Assembly: GCA_021324885.1 (NCBI GenBank)
Contig: JAJPIF010000028.1
Coordinates: forward strand, 248,001 to 312,000
Direction of reading: 5' to 3'
From: Pseudomonadota bacterium
Lineage (GTDB): Bacteria; Desulfobacterota; Binatia; Binatales; Binataceae
Length of the DNA stretch: 64,000 nucleotides
Shown: positions 34,938 to 44,287 of the stretch, one piece after another
Layout of the letters: the number at the start of each line of letters is the position of its first letter
How positions within the stretch are numbered: the stretch's first letter is position 1
The notes under the pieces: model-generated
Databases searched by the model: none
What the model was told of the DNA's origin: nothing
The model's input: the letters and a program-made list of their open reading frames with translations, nothing else
Made by a program: the position numbers and the translations under genes

Positions 34938-36647
34938 TTAGCGTGCGGCGGCGCCATGGCGTAACAGGCGACCCGCGAGGGCGCCGGTGGGCTTGCCATC
35001 GACGAACTCGACCTCGCCGTTTACCAGGATGTAGCGATAGCCCTCAGCGCGCTGGACACGGCGCCACTCTCCGGCTGGCATGTCGTGAGCGATTTCCTGC
35101 GGCTTCAGCTTGAGGCCATCGTAGTCATAGACGACGATGTCAGCGGCATAACCCTCGCGCAACATCCCACGGTCGACGAAGCCCGCGCAATAAGCGGGCA
35201 GCGCGCTCAGCTTCCAGTGCGCCTCTTCCAGTGTCATCGCGTTGTTTTCGCGGACGTACTTGATGATGTACTCGGTCGGATAAATGCCGCCGGTAAGATA
35301 CTTGGTGTGTGCGCCGCCGTCGGATAGCCCGGGGATAGCGTAGGGATAAGTGGCAACTTCAATTTGCAAATCCAGCCGGGTGTTGTGAGCGCGGGCGAAA
35401 AACTCCGTCCGCAGCCGTTCATCCACCGCCAGGTCCAGCATCGCGTCAATGTAGTGCTTGCCCAGCTTGGTTCCGGCTGCCGCCAGCGTGAGTCCCTCAA
35501 GATTCTTGTGCTCGGGTTTTTTGACCTCGCTGATGATGATGTCCCAGAAATCGGTGGCGGTGTGCGGCACGTTTTCGCGCAACGCGGGACGGCGTGCAGG
35601 GTCGGCCAGCTTGTGCAGCTTGTCTTCGACATTTCCAAGCATCGCTTCGCACCATGGCTCGGAGTCGTCGAAAATGTTCAGGTCTTCCGATAGATCGAAG
35701 GTCAGCCCCGCATCGGTGGTGATTGCCTGGGGATACACGCGCAGGCCGCGGGCGTGGCAGTTGTCGATCCATTTCATTATATAGCGGTGGCCGTCGGGGC
35801 GGCTGTCGGTCGAGCGCAAGGCGTTATAAATGAGAGGACGGCCGCTGACTTCCGCCAATTCCTCGAGATGGCGGATGTCGGCCACGGGGTCCGCGGTGGA
35901 AAGCACGGTCTGGATGAAACCCTGATTGCGGCGGCGCAGCACGCGCGCGAAGGCCAACGCCGTTTCATTGTGCATCAGGTCGGTGACCATCGGAGTGCCG
36001 TCGAAATCGCGCTGCACGCAATTGCCGCCGCTCGGATGGAGCCGCTGCGCCGACCATCCGCATCCTCCCGCATCCATCGCCTCGTCCAGCAAGCGGCACA
36101 TCTCCTCGGTTTCGGCAGGGGTGGGCTTGCGCGTCTTGGCTGCCTCCAAACCCATCACATAAGTGATGAGCGGCGACAGCGGCACATAGGGCAGCAGGTT
36201 AACGCCCTTGGACCGGCGCTCAACGCTGTCAAGGAACTGCGGGAAAGTCTCCCAATCCCATGGCATTCCGGCCTTCATGCAGGCGTAGGGAATCGCCTCG
36301 TTACGCGTCATCGTGAGCATCGAGCGTTCGCGGTCGGCGGGACGGCACGGGGCAAAGCCGAATCCGCAGTTTCCGATCACTACTGAAGTGACGCCATGCC
36401 AGCTCGAGATGGAGCAATAGGGGTCCCAGAACAGCGGAGCGTCGTAATGGGTATGCAGGTCGATATAGCCAGGAACGACGAACAAACCATCCGCATCGAT
36501 TATGTTGGGAGCGCGATGCTCCTGGAGTTGGCCTATTTGCGCGATACGACCGTCTTTTATCCCGATGTCGGCGCGGAAGCGCGGCATCCGGGTCCCGTCG
36601 ATAATCGTACCGCCTCGAATGATGGTGTCGAATTCGGACATGGGCAT
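34938..36647 (-). CDS. N-acyl-D-amino-acid deacylase-type amidohydrolase
   Basis: A 569-aa metal-dependent amidohydrolase. The metal motif is HTHYDAPLFWDP after VVPGYIDL; GNCGFGFAPC and the late LSDGGAHTKYL are diagnostic of the D-aminoacylase/N-acyl-D-amino-acid deacylase branch. It hydrolyses N-acyl or cyclic amide bonds; many such genes in this type of genome act on unknown xenobiotic-like substrates. Two ATGs (36647 and 36641) are served by the same aaagga. It has a good own promoter (36673-36701) and terminator, hence a single-gene unit. Confidence 0.88.
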   Translation of the reverse strand: MPMSEFDTIIRGGTIIDGTRMPRFRADIGIKDGRIAQIGQLQEHRAPNIIDADGLFVVPGYIDLHTHYDAPLFWDPYCSISSWHGVTSVVIGNCGFGFAPCRPADRERSMLTMTRNEAIPYACMKAGMPWDWETFPQFLDSVERRSKGVNLLPYVPLSPLITYVMGLEAAKTRKPTPAETEEMCRLLDEAMDAGGCGWSAQRLHPSGGNCVQRDFDGTPMVTDLMHNETALAFARVLRRRNQGFIQTVLSTADPVADIRHLEELAEVSGRPLIYNALRSTDSRPDGHRYIMKWIDNCHARGLRVYPQAITTDAGLTFDLSEDLNIFDDSEPWCEAMLGNVEDKLHKLADPARRPALRENVPHTATDFWDIIISEVKKPEHKNLEGLTLAAAGTKLGKHYIDAMLDLAVDERLRTEFFARAHNTRLDLQIEVATYPYAIPGLSDGGAHTKYLTGGIYPTEYIIKYVRENNAMTLEEAHWKLSALPAYCAGFVDRGMLREGYAADIVVYDYDGLKLKPQEIAHDMPAGEWRRVQRAEGYRYILVNGEVEFVDGKPTGALAGRLLRHGAAAR

Positions 36648-36672
36648 TGGATCCTTTATGTAAGATGGGCAA

Positions 36673-36701
36673 TCCATAGCCGATGCGTACTTGTTTGTCA
36701 A
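36673..36701 (-). promoter_or_regulatory. Sigma-70 promoter of the D-aminoacylase-type gene
   Basis: On the minus strand a perfect TTGACA (36696-36701) is 17 bases from TATGGA (36673-36678). This predicts a leader of about 20 bases before the ATG. Confidence 0.6.
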
Positions 36702-36706
36702 ACGCC

Positions 36707-36746
36707 GTACGCTAATCGGTACGCTCTGTACGAACTGATGTACTCA
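36707..36746. promoter_or_regulatory. Cluster of four GTAC repeats upstream of the promoter
   Basis: gtacgct (36707), gtacgct (36719), gtacgaa (36728) and gtactca (36740) start 12, 9 and 12 bases apart, just upstream of the -35 box of the amidohydrolase promoter. The array may be an operator or activator site. Confidence 0.4.
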
Positions 36747-36962
36747 ATCTGCGGCTGAGTTCACAAACCGCGGCCTGGCGTCCACTCCGCTTTATGGTGG
36801 AGCAAATCGAGAAAAGCGCAGCGCCTTTGGGCGCCTGGGTTGGCCCTTGAATTTCCTCCGCTGAAAGCGCAAGAAGAGGCTCATAACTTCCGGGGGCTGA
36901 GAGCTAAGGTTCGGCGGCCTGATTGGGGAAATCAACCCGGCATCGCTTAAAGGAGATCCCAG

Positions 36963-37493
36963 ATGTCAGCGGGGATTCTGGATTATCTGACGCCGGAGCA
37001 GCGCCGTTTCCTTCTGCTGGATAACGGTATAGGCCCTTTTTTTGCCAATCTCGTCATCAATGGAACCATCGCGTGGCTGCTGTTTCGCAACGCCGCGCGG
37101 GTGCCGCTGTGGGGCCATAGCAGCATCGCCGGTGACACCATCGCAACCAGTTTTCTGCTCCCGGCGATCACCTGCCTGATCGTTACGCCGATTGCGCGCG
37201 GGCGGGTGCGCTCGGGGCGGCTTCCCGCCGCCATTGACGCGGCACGGGGATGGATCCCGCGCAACATGTGCTGGCGCGCCGTATTGATCGGGCTGGTCTG
37301 CCTGCTGGCGCTGGCGCCGCTGACCATCTCGATTTTGGTTGCGCTTGGAATCGGCCGGCTGACACCGTGGCAGTTTGTCTATTTCAAGGCCACCTTCGCC
37401 GCTGTTGAGGGCGGGCTGGTCACCCCGTTTCTGGCGTTATGGGCGATTGCGGAAGCTCCGACCGCAATGGCTCCGGCGACTCAACCCGTTTAG
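36963..37493 (+). CDS. Four-helix membrane protein of unknown function
   Basis: The 176-aa protein has about four hydrophobic segments (near residues 22-42, 58-78, 103-128 and 145-165) and a short Arg-rich cytoplasmic loop (RGRVRSGRLPAAIDAARG). aaaggag is well placed before the ATG. I do not recognise the family with confidence. It is followed by a 430-base gap and then DUF1329 copy 3. Confidence 0.7.
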   Translation: MSAGILDYLTPEQRRFLLLDNGIGPFFANLVINGTIAWLLFRNAARVPLWGHSSIAGDTIATSFLLPAITCLIVTPIARGRVRSGRLPAAIDAARGWIPRNMCWRAVLIGLVCLLALAPLTISILVALGIGRLTPWQFVYFKATFAAVEGGLVTPFLALWAIAEAPTAMAPATQPV

Positions 37494-37923
37494 CCATAGC
37501 ATTAGTCTGAATATCATATTTTGCGCAACGGATGTTACACTGGCGTTCAGATTGAGCCTTCTCGCGCCGGCGATCGTTCATGCGCCGAAGACCAGGGTCT
37601 CGATACGGGCGTCGTCCTGTACGTTGCCGATTTCAGCGTACACTCAGTCTGACTTGACTTTTTTCAACTCGGTGGTAGTTTGCGCGGGCTGGGTCAGGAT
37701 GAATTCGGGCGATGATGCCATCCGTCATCTGCGCGGCCGCGAGGACATGACACTTGCGGACTGCCGGGCAGGGGTTCACAACCATCCCATTCACCTTTTC
37801 CAATCCCGTCATGATGGATTTGTCAGCCGGGTCGGCGCAAATCGCGCTGGGATCCCGCCCTTGCAATAAACGGCACGTGCACCTGGAAATCCGTATCGTG
37901 CTTAGCGTCGCGGTAAAGGAAAT
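37494..37923. other. Intergenic region before DUF1329 copy 3
   Basis: No gene was recognised. A TTGACT followed after 16 bases by TAGTTT occurs near 37655, a weak promoter candidate. The end holds aaagga before the next ATG. Confidence 0.4.
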
Positions 37924-39231
37924 ATGAGGAGACCACGGAGAATGCGACTGGTAATTGCGGCCATCACGGCCGCCGTATGCCTGATGGTGATGCCGGCCTG
38001 GGGGGCGGAGCAACTGCAACAACCGCCGCTGCCCGTCGGGACCAAAATCACGATGCAGAACTGGCAGAAGTATCAGAGCTATATGCCCCAGGGCATTATC
38101 GAAATGTGGAAGGGCACCCATCCCTGGAAGCTTCCGCCGGACGCGGTGATGGAAGTCGGGCCGAACATCGAATATCGCAACCCCAAATGGTGGTACGACG
38201 CGACCGAAAAGTACAAAGGCCAGACCCAGCTGGTAAAGATGGATACGGGCGGCTACACCGTCAGGGGCTACGTTACCGGCATTCCATTTTCGCCGACCGA
38301 GTTCGATGGTCCTGACGGCGCCTACAAGCTTCTCTATGACGAATATTACTATTATCACCCGGCGCTCAATTACTATGTCAGTGACGGTAACGAGGTGGAC
38401 CGCTACCTCAACGTGAGCACCAGCCTGTCCTTCCAGGTCGGTACTTTGCTGGGTCACGGCAGCGATCCCGGATGGCCTCCGTTCTCCGACGTGATGAAGG
38501 GGTATTTTTACGCCTACTATGACGAACTGGTTGCTCCCGAACAGACCAAATACACAGCGCCGCTGGAACTGGTTTACGACGATCCCAACAAGCTGCCCGA
38601 ATCCTACGTGTTCCTGCCTTCGCTGCGTCGCGCATTGCGGCTTTCCTCGGGTGCTCGGTGCGCTCCGTACGCGGGCAGCGACTACGTCGGCGATGACGTT
38701 TTAAACGGCATCCCCAATCCCACGGGATGGTTTTCGGTGACTCGGCTGCCCGATCGCAAGATCCTGGTATTCCGTCCCGAACCCGGCGACATGAAGCAAT
38801 TCGACAAAAGGAATTTCTATTGGCCGCCGACCCCGTTTCCGAAACCTTCGGCGGGAAAATGGATGGTGCGCGACGTCTATGTGCTGGATATCAAGCGCCT
38901 GCCCCAATATTCATCGGGCTACTGCTACGGAAACCGGCGCAACTACGTGGACAAAGCGACTTACAATATCATCTACGGCGACCTCTACGATGCCAGTCTC
39001 AAGTTCTGGAAATCGCTTGCTTTCCTGGAGTCAGCGGAAAAGGTGCCGCATAGCGACGGCTATCTGATGGACGTGCGCGGCAACAACTGGATGATCGATA
39101 TGCAGGGCGAGCATCTCAGCTGGGCGATTACCGGAAGAGACACGTTCCTCCTCGACGATCAGGTGCCGGCGCAGTATCGCGATCAGAAGCGTTTCGCGTC
39201 ACCCGCGGGCCTGGCGGACGTGATGAGATAG
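37924..39231 (+). CDS. DUF1329-domain secreted protein (copy 3)
   Basis: A 435-aa exported protein with an Arg-rich start and signal peptide (RLVIAAITAAVCLMVMPAWG), possibly starting at the second ATG, 37942. It keeps the family pattern (MQNWQKYQSYMPQG, LVKMDTGGYTVRGYVTG, YVFLPSLRRALRLSSGARC, AQYRDQKRFASPAGLADVMR in parts) but differs clearly from copies 1 and 2, with a Tyr-rich stretch (DEYYYYHPALNYYV). It is therefore an older paralogue. Presumed periplasmic or outer-membrane lipid-handling protein. Confidence 0.86.
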   Translation: MRRPRRMRLVIAAITAAVCLMVMPAWGAEQLQQPPLPVGTKITMQNWQKYQSYMPQGIIEMWKGTHPWKLPPDAVMEVGPNIEYRNPKWWYDATEKYKGQTQLVKMDTGGYTVRGYVTGIPFSPTEFDGPDGAYKLLYDEYYYYHPALNYYVSDGNEVDRYLNVSTSLSFQVGTLLGHGSDPGWPPFSDVMKGYFYAYYDELVAPEQTKYTAPLELVYDDPNKLPESYVFLPSLRRALRLSSGARCAPYAGSDYVGDDVLNGIPNPTGWFSVTRLPDRKILVFRPEPGDMKQFDKRNFYWPPTPFPKPSAGKWMVRDVYVLDIKRLPQYSSGYCYGNRRNYVDKATYNIIYGDLYDASLKFWKSLAFLESAEKVPHSDGYLMDVRGNNWMIDMQGEHLSWAITGRDTFLLDDQVPAQYRDQKRFASPAGLADVMR

Positions 39232-40273
39232 CCGCCGGCGGACAGGCCAGGACCCCTGTCGCGGTGTTGGATTCAGACGGCGGCTATTCGCAGCGTCGGT
39301 CGCCGGTGTGGCCGCTCATACCGCTGCCGATTTGCGGATCTCTGCCCGGTTGGGTTACGCCGTCCCCTGAGGTTGCGCGGGACCCGGGGCTTAAGTCCTT
39401 CGGCAAGGTAGGGGCGAAGTGAGACTTCCAGACTGTTTAGACATAAAGTGAGCAGTTGGATACGAGGCTGGCGTCGTGTCAGATCTTGCCGTCGTCGGTT
39501 GAGACTTGGGTGATGTAAAACCTGTCGTTGGGAGTTGGACAGCCAAATGACTGAGCAGGCCGAACGGCCGCCGATGCCATAAGCGGCGCGTCCGCCGCCC
39601 TAACCGCAACTCCCTCCGCGATTAAGGAAATCGCGCCGCGTCATCAAACAGGTAGCTCTGCCGTTGCCGATAGCGGTTTGCTGTCTGTATGTAGCTGTCG
39701 TAGCTTTATTGATTGTTATGGCGGCAGCCCGGTACAAGCTCCCGCCCTGAAGCGCCGGCTGCGATTTTTATTGGTTGACCGCAGGGTTGGTCTGGACCGG
39801 TATTTTTGCGCGCAAAGTTGCGCTTTGTGCCTGTACCGTAGTATGATAATCGGGCTGCGCGCAATTTTTCCTGCTAAGGAAGAGAATACCCTTTCGAGTT
39901 GGCCAGGCAGTTGCTCTTTCCGGTAATTATCTCCGGCCGGTTTACCGCACCCGATTAGGCATTTGCTTTTTACCCAGCCGCATTTGATCGAAGAGCGGTG
40001 TCTCGACGAGTTTTTGGATTGGACCGCAAATTGCTTGTTAATCCTGGCAATCCGGCCGTGATTTTACGCCGGAATGAGGAGTAGTTGTATGAGTTTTGTG
40101 TTGGCGGGGTTTTGTGCCGTTAATTGCTGGGTGATTCCGAAATTGTGGGAGCCGGTGTATGCGCGCCGCCTCGCCCTCCCTCCGCGGCCGCCACGGGGTG
40201 GAACTGTGGTGCGGATCCGCCCGCCCTATCGGCGCCTGTCAAACACCGCTGACGTGCCAATGCTGCTGGCCGC
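39232..40273. other. About 1 kb with little coding signal, partly AT-rich
   Basis: The stretch from about 39640 to 40150 is richer in T and A than anything nearby. A promoter-like TTGCGC-N18-TATGAT occurs at about 39817-39846. One small frame with a good ribosome-binding site starts at 40089. No transposase, RNA gene or known riboswitch was recognised. Confidence 0.45.
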
Positions 40274-40277
40274 CTAA
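40089..40277 (+). CDS. Doubtful 62-aa protein
   Basis: An ATG preceded by gaggag (8 bases) opens a frame starting MSFVLAGFCAVNCWVIPKLW, then an Arg/Pro-rich tail. The N-terminus is hydrophobic. No family recognised; it lies downstream of a promoter-like sequence in an otherwise non-coding kilobase and abuts the 3' end of the yihY-like gene. Confidence 0.25.
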   Translation: MSFVLAGFCAVNCWVIPKLWEPVYARRLALPPRPPRGGTVVRIRPPYRRLSNTADVPMLLAA

Positions 40278-41563
40278 ATCGAATCTGGAGGTCCGGCCCG
40301 CCGCGGCCCCGTTTCTTCCGGGGTGCTCAACCATTTGCCGCCGCCGGTGCGGAGATCGCATAAGGTCATGGTCTCCAGATGACGAATTTCGACTTCATGC
40401 AGATAGTGCAACACATCCGCGACTCGGCGGTCGCCCGACCGCTCCGCTCCCAGCCGTTTCATAACCTCAGCGAGCCTGATCACGGCCGGCTCCAAGGCCA
40501 GGAACAGGCCCGTTTGGCCGGGGTATTCGTTTGAACATTCGATTACAAAGCCGTGTTTTTTCAGCTGCTCGATAAGGGGAATGAGCTCGGAGACCGGAAC
40601 CCGCAGTTCGCTCGCCAAACTGGCCGCGGTGACGGCGGGTAGAATGTTGGCGGAACGCTCGGCCAGCCTGAGTAATGTAAGCAAGGCCGCGTAGCGAGTG
40701 AAATCCAGCGAGCGCGGCCCGCCCTCATAGCGGGTCGTGCCGCGCTGAACGGCAAAGCAGATCTCCACGCCAAACAGCACGATCAACCATGCGACATAGA
40801 TCCAAAGCAGCAGAACCGGAATTGCCGCCAGCGCGCCATACACCTCGGTGTAATTGGACAGGCCGATCCAGAAATGGATATAGGCCCATTGCGCCAACTG
40901 GAACAGCACGGCGGAGAACAGCGAGCCCAGCGCGGCCGCGGTCCAGCGCACTCGTGTGTAAGGGAAAAAAACAAAGAGAAAGAAAAAACCGGTCCACACG
41001 ATCAGTGAGGACAGCCCCAGGTTGATCAGGCGTCCGTACACCGAAGCGGTCAGGGCGACGGCCGCCACGAGGATGAGCGGTAAGGTGAAGACTACGCTGA
41101 TGTAATCGGTGAATTTGCGCAGGTAGCTGCGTCCGGCCGGCACTTGCCAAATCATGTTGAAGGCGTACTCGATCGTGCCGAGGGTCGAGATTACGGTCAG
41201 CAGCAGAGTAACTCCGCCAACCGAACCAAGCGTGGCCGCGTTGATGCGTCCCACCAGCTCCATCAGGGCGTTGGCATTGGCCTGGTTGCCCAGGGTCACG
41301 TAACGCTGGACCAGCGGCAGTAAAAGGCTGGTTAACCCAAGACCTTTGAGGGCGGAAAAAGCCAGTGCCAGAAGGGGTACGATCGACAACGTGACGGTAT
41401 AGGTAAGGGCCGAGGCCCACAGCAGGTCATTGTTGTCGATGAAATTGATGATCGCGACCCGCAACACCCTGGCGACGGCTGCGGCGGCTCGGCGCAGCCT
41501 AATCACTGACCCGAACTTCAGCGTCTGGCGCGGGTAGCCGTGGAATTTGCGATCGAACGCCAT
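40274..41563 (-). CDS. YihY/BrkB-family membrane protein with C-terminal winged helix
   Basis: The 429-aa protein has the YihY core of about six membrane helices (ASALTYTVTLSIVPLLALAF, STLGTIEYAFNMIW, the FFPYTRVRWTAAALGSLF region and VYGALAAIPVLLLWIYVAW) followed by a soluble C-terminal domain resembling a winged helix (AERSANILPAVTAASLASEL, LIPLIEQLKKHGFV). YihY proteins are inner-membrane proteins of unclear function, once mis-called RNase BN. It starts with ATG without a strong ribosome-binding site. Confidence 0.88.
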   Translation of the reverse strand: MAFDRKFHGYPRQTLKFGSVIRLRRAAAAVARVLRVAIINFIDNNDLLWASALTYTVTLSIVPLLALAFSALKGLGLTSLLLPLVQRYVTLGNQANANALMELVGRINAATLGSVGGVTLLLTVISTLGTIEYAFNMIWQVPAGRSYLRKFTDYISVVFTLPLILVAAVALTASVYGRLINLGLSSLIVWTGFFFLFVFFPYTRVRWTAAALGSLFSAVLFQLAQWAYIHFWIGLSNYTEVYGALAAIPVLLLWIYVAWLIVLFGVEICFAVQRGTTRYEGGPRSLDFTRYAALLTLLRLAERSANILPAVTAASLASELRVPVSELIPLIEQLKKHGFVIECSNEYPGQTGLFLALEPAVIRLAEVMKRLGAERSGDRRVADVLHYLHEVEIRHLETMTLCDLRTGGGKWLSTPEETGPRRAGPPDSI

Positions 41564-41780
41564 TGGTCTGAGGGCGCGAAAAGCTTAATGCCATTACATT
41601 TCTGATATTCCAAAGATGCAAGGTTGAACAGACCGGAATTCCCACCGCTGACGCCGGCGATTGCGCAACTCAGTACCGGCGGGATTGGCCCGGCAGTGAG
41701 GCAAGCGTCTTTTCAAAACGCCGGGGTGGATTAAAATCTGTTCAGGCGCGGCCGATTCGAGGCCCGTGCTCCGGACCGCG

Positions 41781-42296
41781 ATGCGAACCTTGCGTGATGT
41801 AACTGTGCCAAAGGCGCGGGTCATGTTCGTTGGTATCAATCCGAGTCTGCGGTCGGCCGAACTCGGCCATCATTTCGCCGGACGCGGCAATCCGTTTTGG
41901 CGGGTGCTTTACGCCGCCGGGTTGACGCCAGTGGAACTCAACTATGAGCAGGATCAGCGGCTGGCAGAATTTGGGATAGCGCTGACCAACCTGTGTCCGC
42001 GGGCTTCGCGCGAAGCTTCGGAGCTTACGGCCGCGGAGATCCAGGAAGGCAAACGACGGCTGCTGAGGAAAATCCGTCGGCTGCGGCCGCGGTTGATAGC
42101 GTTGGTGGGTGTAAGCATCTACCGGCATTTTTTCCCCGGCAGCGACAGCAAGGGTCCGGGACTCAAGCCTGAGAGTATCGACGGAGCACGGATTTTCGTC
42201 CTGCCCAATCCCAGCGGCCGCAACGCCGCTTTTCCCGGCTTCGAAGACAAGGTCGTGTGGTTCAGGCGCCTCAGGGAAATTTTGGAGGGGCCATAA
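41781..42296 (+). CDS. mug: G/U(T)-mismatch uracil DNA glycosylase (Mug/TDG type)
   Basis: The 171-aa product matches Mug: active-site FVGINPS near residue 18 with the catalytic Asn, GHHFAGRGNPFWR, LYAAGLTP, LTNLCPR and the intercalation motif LPNPSGRN near residue 143. It excises uracil or ethenocytosine opposite G in base-excision repair. A GTG at 41766 would add five residues. Confidence 0.92.
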   Translation: MRTLRDVTVPKARVMFVGINPSLRSAELGHHFAGRGNPFWRVLYAAGLTPVELNYEQDQRLAEFGIALTNLCPRASREASELTAAEIQEGKRRLLRKIRRLRPRLIALVGVSIYRHFFPGSDSKGPGLKPESIDGARIFVLPNPSGRNAAFPGFEDKVVWFRRLREILEGP

Positions 42297-42543
42297 GGCA
42301 TAAGGTGCCCTCAAAGCGGATTTGCGGGGGCGCACCCCGATTGCCGCTGGGTTTGCAACGGCGTAGTCTGAGATATTCACCGGGGCAGACCAGGCAGGGG
42401 CGTCGATATCGGTGCTGGTTTGATTGATCAATGAATAGAAATGAGCAGCTTTCGTCACAGTTTCATAAAGGCGTACCCTAATCTGGAGCTGCCGGTGATT
42501 CCGGGAGTTTATGTCTCTCATCGAGGTTTCCGAGGAGAATCGC

Positions 42544-44169
42544 ATGTCTAATCGAGTGTTCGCCGTAGTCGGTGTAGTGGTAATGACGACGGCGCTGGCC
42601 CTGACCAATGCAGGTGCCTTTTCTTTATGGAGTTCGTCTGAGGACAAGCCCCAGGCGAAGCCGCCGCAGGCGGTCTCCGAGACCCAAGCCGCGCCGCAGT
42701 TGCAAGCGCAAAATACGGCTGGGGCTCCCGCTCAGACGGCGGGAAAACCGGCCCCCGCGGGTGCTCCCGAGCCGCAGGAAAAAGTCGGGGTGATTACGTC
42801 CTTTGCACCGCTGGTGAAGCGCGTAATGCCTACCGTCGTAAACGTCAGCGTGGTTCAGAAGGTTAAGGGCTTCAGTCTCGAAGGCGGCGATCAACCCGGC
42901 GAGCCCGGCGACCAGGGTCAGGGTGGCGGCGAGGGCAACCCGATCCAGCCTTTCGGTCCGTTCGGGGGCGACCCGTTCGAGCAATTCCGGCATTTTTTCG
43001 GTGAAATTCCGCACGAGTTCAAACAACACGGCCTGGGTTCGGGCGTTATCGTTTCGCCTGACGGCTATATCCTGACCAACGATCACGTGGTGGGCGATGC
43101 CGACAGCATCCAGGTCACCCTGATGGACAAACGCGAATTCACCGCCAAGGTCATCGGAAAAGACTCCAAGACCGATCTCGCGCTCATCAAAATCGACACC
43201 AAGACCCCGCTGCCCTACGCAACCCTCGGTAATTCCGACACCACCGAAGTCGGCGACTGGGTGGTCGCGATCGGTAATCCGTTCGGGTTCTCGTTAACCG
43301 TTACCGCAGGCATCGTCAGCGCCAAGGGGCGCGCCTTAGGCGGCAACTATGACGAGTTCATCCAGACCGACGCGGCGATCAATCCCGGCAACTCCGGCGG
43401 TCCGCTATTCGATGTCAATGGCAAAGTGGTTGGAATCAATACGGCGATCTACAGCCGCACGGGGACCAGCGCCGGAATCGGATTCGCGATCCCGATCGAT
43501 CTGGCCAAAGCCGTCATGGAACAGCTTAAGGCGCACGGCAAAGTGGTGCGCGGATGGCTGGGCGTGGAGATCCAGGAAGTCACTCCGGAACTGGCGCAGT
43601 CCTTCGGCTTGTCCAAACCGGAAGGCGCCCTGGTGGCCAGCGTCGAGAAGGATTCGCCCGCCGCAAAGGCCGGAATCAAGCGCGGTGACGTGATCATCAA
43701 GTTCAACGGCAAAGACGTGCATGAACAGCACGAATTGCCCGAGTTGGTGGCCGAGACGCCGATCAACAAGAACGTTCCAATCGAAGTGATTCGCGGCGGC
43801 AAACACTTGACGCTTAACGTTACTGTCGGCCAACTCAAGGAAACCGAGATGGCCAGTGCCAGCGGCGAAGAGCAGCCGGGGAGCGGATGGGGCTTGCAGG
43901 TCGGTGAAATAACGCCTGAGATTGCCCGCGAGTTCAATCTCCAAAGTGAGAAAGGGGTTGTGGTCAGACAGGTCAAACCTGACAGCCCAGGCGCGGACGC
44001 TGGACTCGAGCAGGGTGACGTTATCCTGGAAGTCAATCATGACAAGGTCAATACGCTGCAGGATTTCATGGCTCACGCCAAGGAGGCCAAAGCGCAAAAG
44101 AAACCGGCGCTGCTTTTGGTTCAGCGCGGCAACATGACGCTGTACACCGTGATCAAGCCCGAGAGCTGA
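42544..44169 (+). CDS. DegP/DegQ-family periplasmic serine protease
   Basis: A 541-aa HtrA-type protease/chaperone. After a signal peptide there is a Gln/Ala/Pro-rich linker (residues about 35-85), then the trypsin-like domain with triad His181 (TNDHVV), Asp211 (KTDLALI) and Ser284 (GNSGGPLF), and two PDZ domains (WLGVEIQEVTPELAQSF onward and GLQVGEITPEIAREF onward). It degrades misfolded envelope proteins. The Gly/Gln-rich LA-loop region precedes the His. ATG at 42544 with gaggag 7 bases upstream is preferred over 42511. Confidence 0.95.
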   Translation: MSNRVFAVVGVVVMTTALALTNAGAFSLWSSSEDKPQAKPPQAVSETQAAPQLQAQNTAGAPAQTAGKPAPAGAPEPQEKVGVITSFAPLVKRVMPTVVNVSVVQKVKGFSLEGGDQPGEPGDQGQGGGEGNPIQPFGPFGGDPFEQFRHFFGEIPHEFKQHGLGSGVIVSPDGYILTNDHVVGDADSIQVTLMDKREFTAKVIGKDSKTDLALIKIDTKTPLPYATLGNSDTTEVGDWVVAIGNPFGFSLTVTAGIVSAKGRALGGNYDEFIQTDAAINPGNSGGPLFDVNGKVVGINTAIYSRTGTSAGIGFAIPIDLAKAVMEQLKAHGKVVRGWLGVEIQEVTPELAQSFGLSKPEGALVASVEKDSPAAKAGIKRGDVIIKFNGKDVHEQHELPELVAETPINKNVPIEVIRGGKHLTLNVTVGQLKETEMASASGEEQPGSGWGLQVGEITPEIAREFNLQSEKGVVVRQVKPDSPGADAGLEQGDVILEVNHDKVNTLQDFMAHAKEAKAQKKPALLLVQRGNMTLYTVIKPES

Positions 44170-44287
44170 TAAAGCTGAAGTGGGCCGGGGGCGGGGGCGG
44201 AGAGCGCGCCCCCGTCGCGACTCCCTGCCGCTTTTATGCTGGTTCGCCCAGCGTCTCGTGGCCGCTTCGACGTGATAGCTGCTTGCT

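Larger units (their letters stand above)
36648..36962. other. Divergent control region
   Basis: Besides the minus-strand promoter and GTAC repeats, the right part holds only the aaaggag ribosome-binding sequence of the membrane-protein gene at 36963. No coding frame. Confidence 0.5.

Noticed and set aside
39391-39609. 72-codon minus-strand frame in the 1-kb gap
   Set aside because: Ser/Thr/Pro/Arg-rich, no ribosome-binding site, no family character.
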